Positions 6,582-7,151 of a stretch of 7,151 bases of DNA are shown piece by piece (position 1 is the first letter of the stretch; each line of letters opens with the position of its first letter). The notes below the pieces were generated by a model. It did not search any database, was not told the origin of the DNA, and saw nothing but the letters and a program-made list of their open reading frames with translations. The stretch covers positions 1 through 7,151 of the forward strand of contig DTSC01000405.1 in assembly GCA_012965625.1 (NCBI GenBank), written 5' to 3'. Source of the stretch: Flavobacteriales bacterium (lineage in GTDB: Bacteria > Bacteroidota > Bacteroidia > NORP154). Position numbers and translations under genes: made by a program.

Positions 6582-6714
6582 AGGTAAGTTTCTTCAGATT
6601 AATAATTGAGCAAAAATACAAATAAGACACTTATTAATGTTATTCCTTTTGTTTATTCAATATTGCTTCAAATATCCTATGAAAAATTTGATAATTTTAC
6701 TCCCACTTTAATTT
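6582..6714. other. Divergent intergenic region between oxidoreductase and methyltransferase genes
   Basis: This 133-base AT-rich spacer separates the leftward polysaccharide genes from the rightward methyltransferase gene, so it must hold start signals for both directions. The leftward signal is the TATTTTTG element at 6611-6618. For the rightward gene only a weak candidate is visible: TTG at 6663-6665 and AAAATTTG at 6683-6690, 17 bases apart, which would give a leader of roughly 18 bases before the ATG at 6715. No Shine-Dalgarno is seen before either start. Confidence 0.5.
6611..6635 (-). promoter_or_regulatory. Candidate promoter with adjacent palindrome for the polysaccharide genes
   Basis: On the minus strand TATTTTTG (6618-6611) is a perfect match to the Bacteroidota -7 consensus TAnnTTTG. 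It would start transcription near 6604, about 23 bases before the ATG at 6581. No good TTG -33 element stands at the expected distance. Directly upstream of it lies a perfect hyphenated palindrome, AATAAG-aca-CTTATT (plus strand, 6621-6635), which would fall between the -33 and -7 positions, where a repressor could act. Both elements are AT-rich and short. Confidence 0.35.
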
Positions 6715-7151
6715 ATGATTTCGTTGAAAGATACCTATAAACATAAAGGCCTCAGGAAGATGCTGGTGCAAACCCTGAAGCAGAAAGGAGTTCAAAACAT
6801 AAGGGTGCTGGCTGCAATTGAAAAAATACCCAGGCATTTTTTTTATTGATAACGCCTTTGATAACCTTGCCTACACAGACAAGCCATTTCCAATTGATTG
6901 TGAACAAACAATCTCTCAGCCATATACCGTTGCTTTCCAATCAGAATTATTAAAAGTTAATAAAGGCGACAAAGTGCTTGAAATTGGTACAGGCTCTGGC
7001 TATCAGTCTTGTGTCTTATTGGAATTGGGTGCTAAGCTGTTTACCATTGAGAGGCATAAACCACTATACAACAAGGCCAGGTCCTTTTTACCCTCTATAG
7101 GATATAATCCAAAATTCTTTCATGGGAATGGTTATTTAGGGCTGCCAAACT
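6715..7151 (+). pseudogene. pcm: Protein-L-isoaspartate O-methyltransferase, frameshifted, cut by window end
   Basis: Protein-L-isoaspartate(D-aspartate) O-methyltransferase, which uses S-adenosylmethionine to methylate damaged isoaspartyl residues in proteins as a first repair step. From the ATG at 6715 the first 43 residues (LVQTLKQKGVQNIRVLAAIEKIPRHFF) match the family N-terminus. The frame then meets TGA at 6847-6849. Reading resumes one base to the right at 6845 with IDNAFDNLAYTDKPFPI, the conserved QTISQPYTVAFQSELL, the SAM-binding motif VLEIGTGSGYQSCVLLELG and FTIERHKPLYNKAR, and stays open to the window end. The break is in eight Ts at 6837-6844; seven Ts would give an intact gene. 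About two thirds of a normal 215-220-residue enzyme is visible and otherwise looks healthy. It may be a sequencing error, a recent mutation or a slippage-prone tract. The gene diverges from the polysaccharide genes. Confidence 0.9.

Noticed and set aside
6837..6844. Programmed -1 ribosomal frameshift on the T-run
   Set aside because: T TTT TTT is a classical slippery sequence, but a -1 shift leads into the wrong frame; the conserved continuation needs +1. No downstream stimulatory structure was obvious.
6752..6940. Minus-strand open frame of 62 codons
   Set aside because: It runs antisense across the methyltransferase gene and its frameshift; the protein-coding signal is on the plus strand.

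Overview
The window looks like chromosomal DNA of a member of the Bacteroidota, probably a Cytophagales-type marine or soil bacterium. Three things point there: AT-rich spacers without Shine-Dalgarno sequences, promoter-like TAnnTTTG / TTG motifs of the Bacteroidota type, and proteins with a Bacteroidota flavour (a YIEIN...VWVYVDD lipoprotein, a KPGITSWGQVKFGYAE phosphoglycosyl transferase). The assignment comes from sequence style and is not proven.

Layout: six genes run leftwards on the minus strand, and one broken gene at the right edge runs rightwards. In transcription order the minus-strand genes are: a Gfo/Idh/MocA-type NAD(P)-dependent sugar oxidoreductase (6581-5592), an uncharacterised outer-layer lipoprotein with a TTG start (5532-4657), a polyprenyl-phosphate sugar-phosphate transferase whose start overlaps the lipoprotein stop by one base (4657-3260), a 3-hydroxyacyl-CoA dehydrogenase (3157-2246), a nitronate monooxygenase/FabK-like flavoprotein 2 bases further on (2243-1293), and a secreted beta-helix-like protein of unknown function (1230-97). 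On the plus strand, protein-L-isoaspartate O-methyltransferase begins at 6715, is broken by an extra T in an eight-T run at 6837-6844, and leaves the window unfinished.

Functionally there are two blocks. The first three genes form a cell-surface polysaccharide module: nucleotide-sugar modification, a surface or periplasmic lipoprotein, and the membrane enzyme that puts the first sugar-phosphate on undecaprenyl phosphate. The next two form a tightly coupled acyl-CoA/flavin redox pair that is clearly richer in G+C. A 102-base spacer with a promoter-like signal and inverted repeats separates the blocks. The left edge carries a tRNA-3'-end-like segment and a hairpin. It may be the upstream leader of a further minus-strand gene, possibly of the GIY-YIG nuclease type, lying outside the window.

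No CRISPR array, insertion sequence, rRNA or complete tRNA is visible. The points most worth a second look are the isoaspartyl methyltransferase frameshift, the tRNA-like left edge, and the uncharacterised lipoprotein coupled to the sugar-phosphate transferase.
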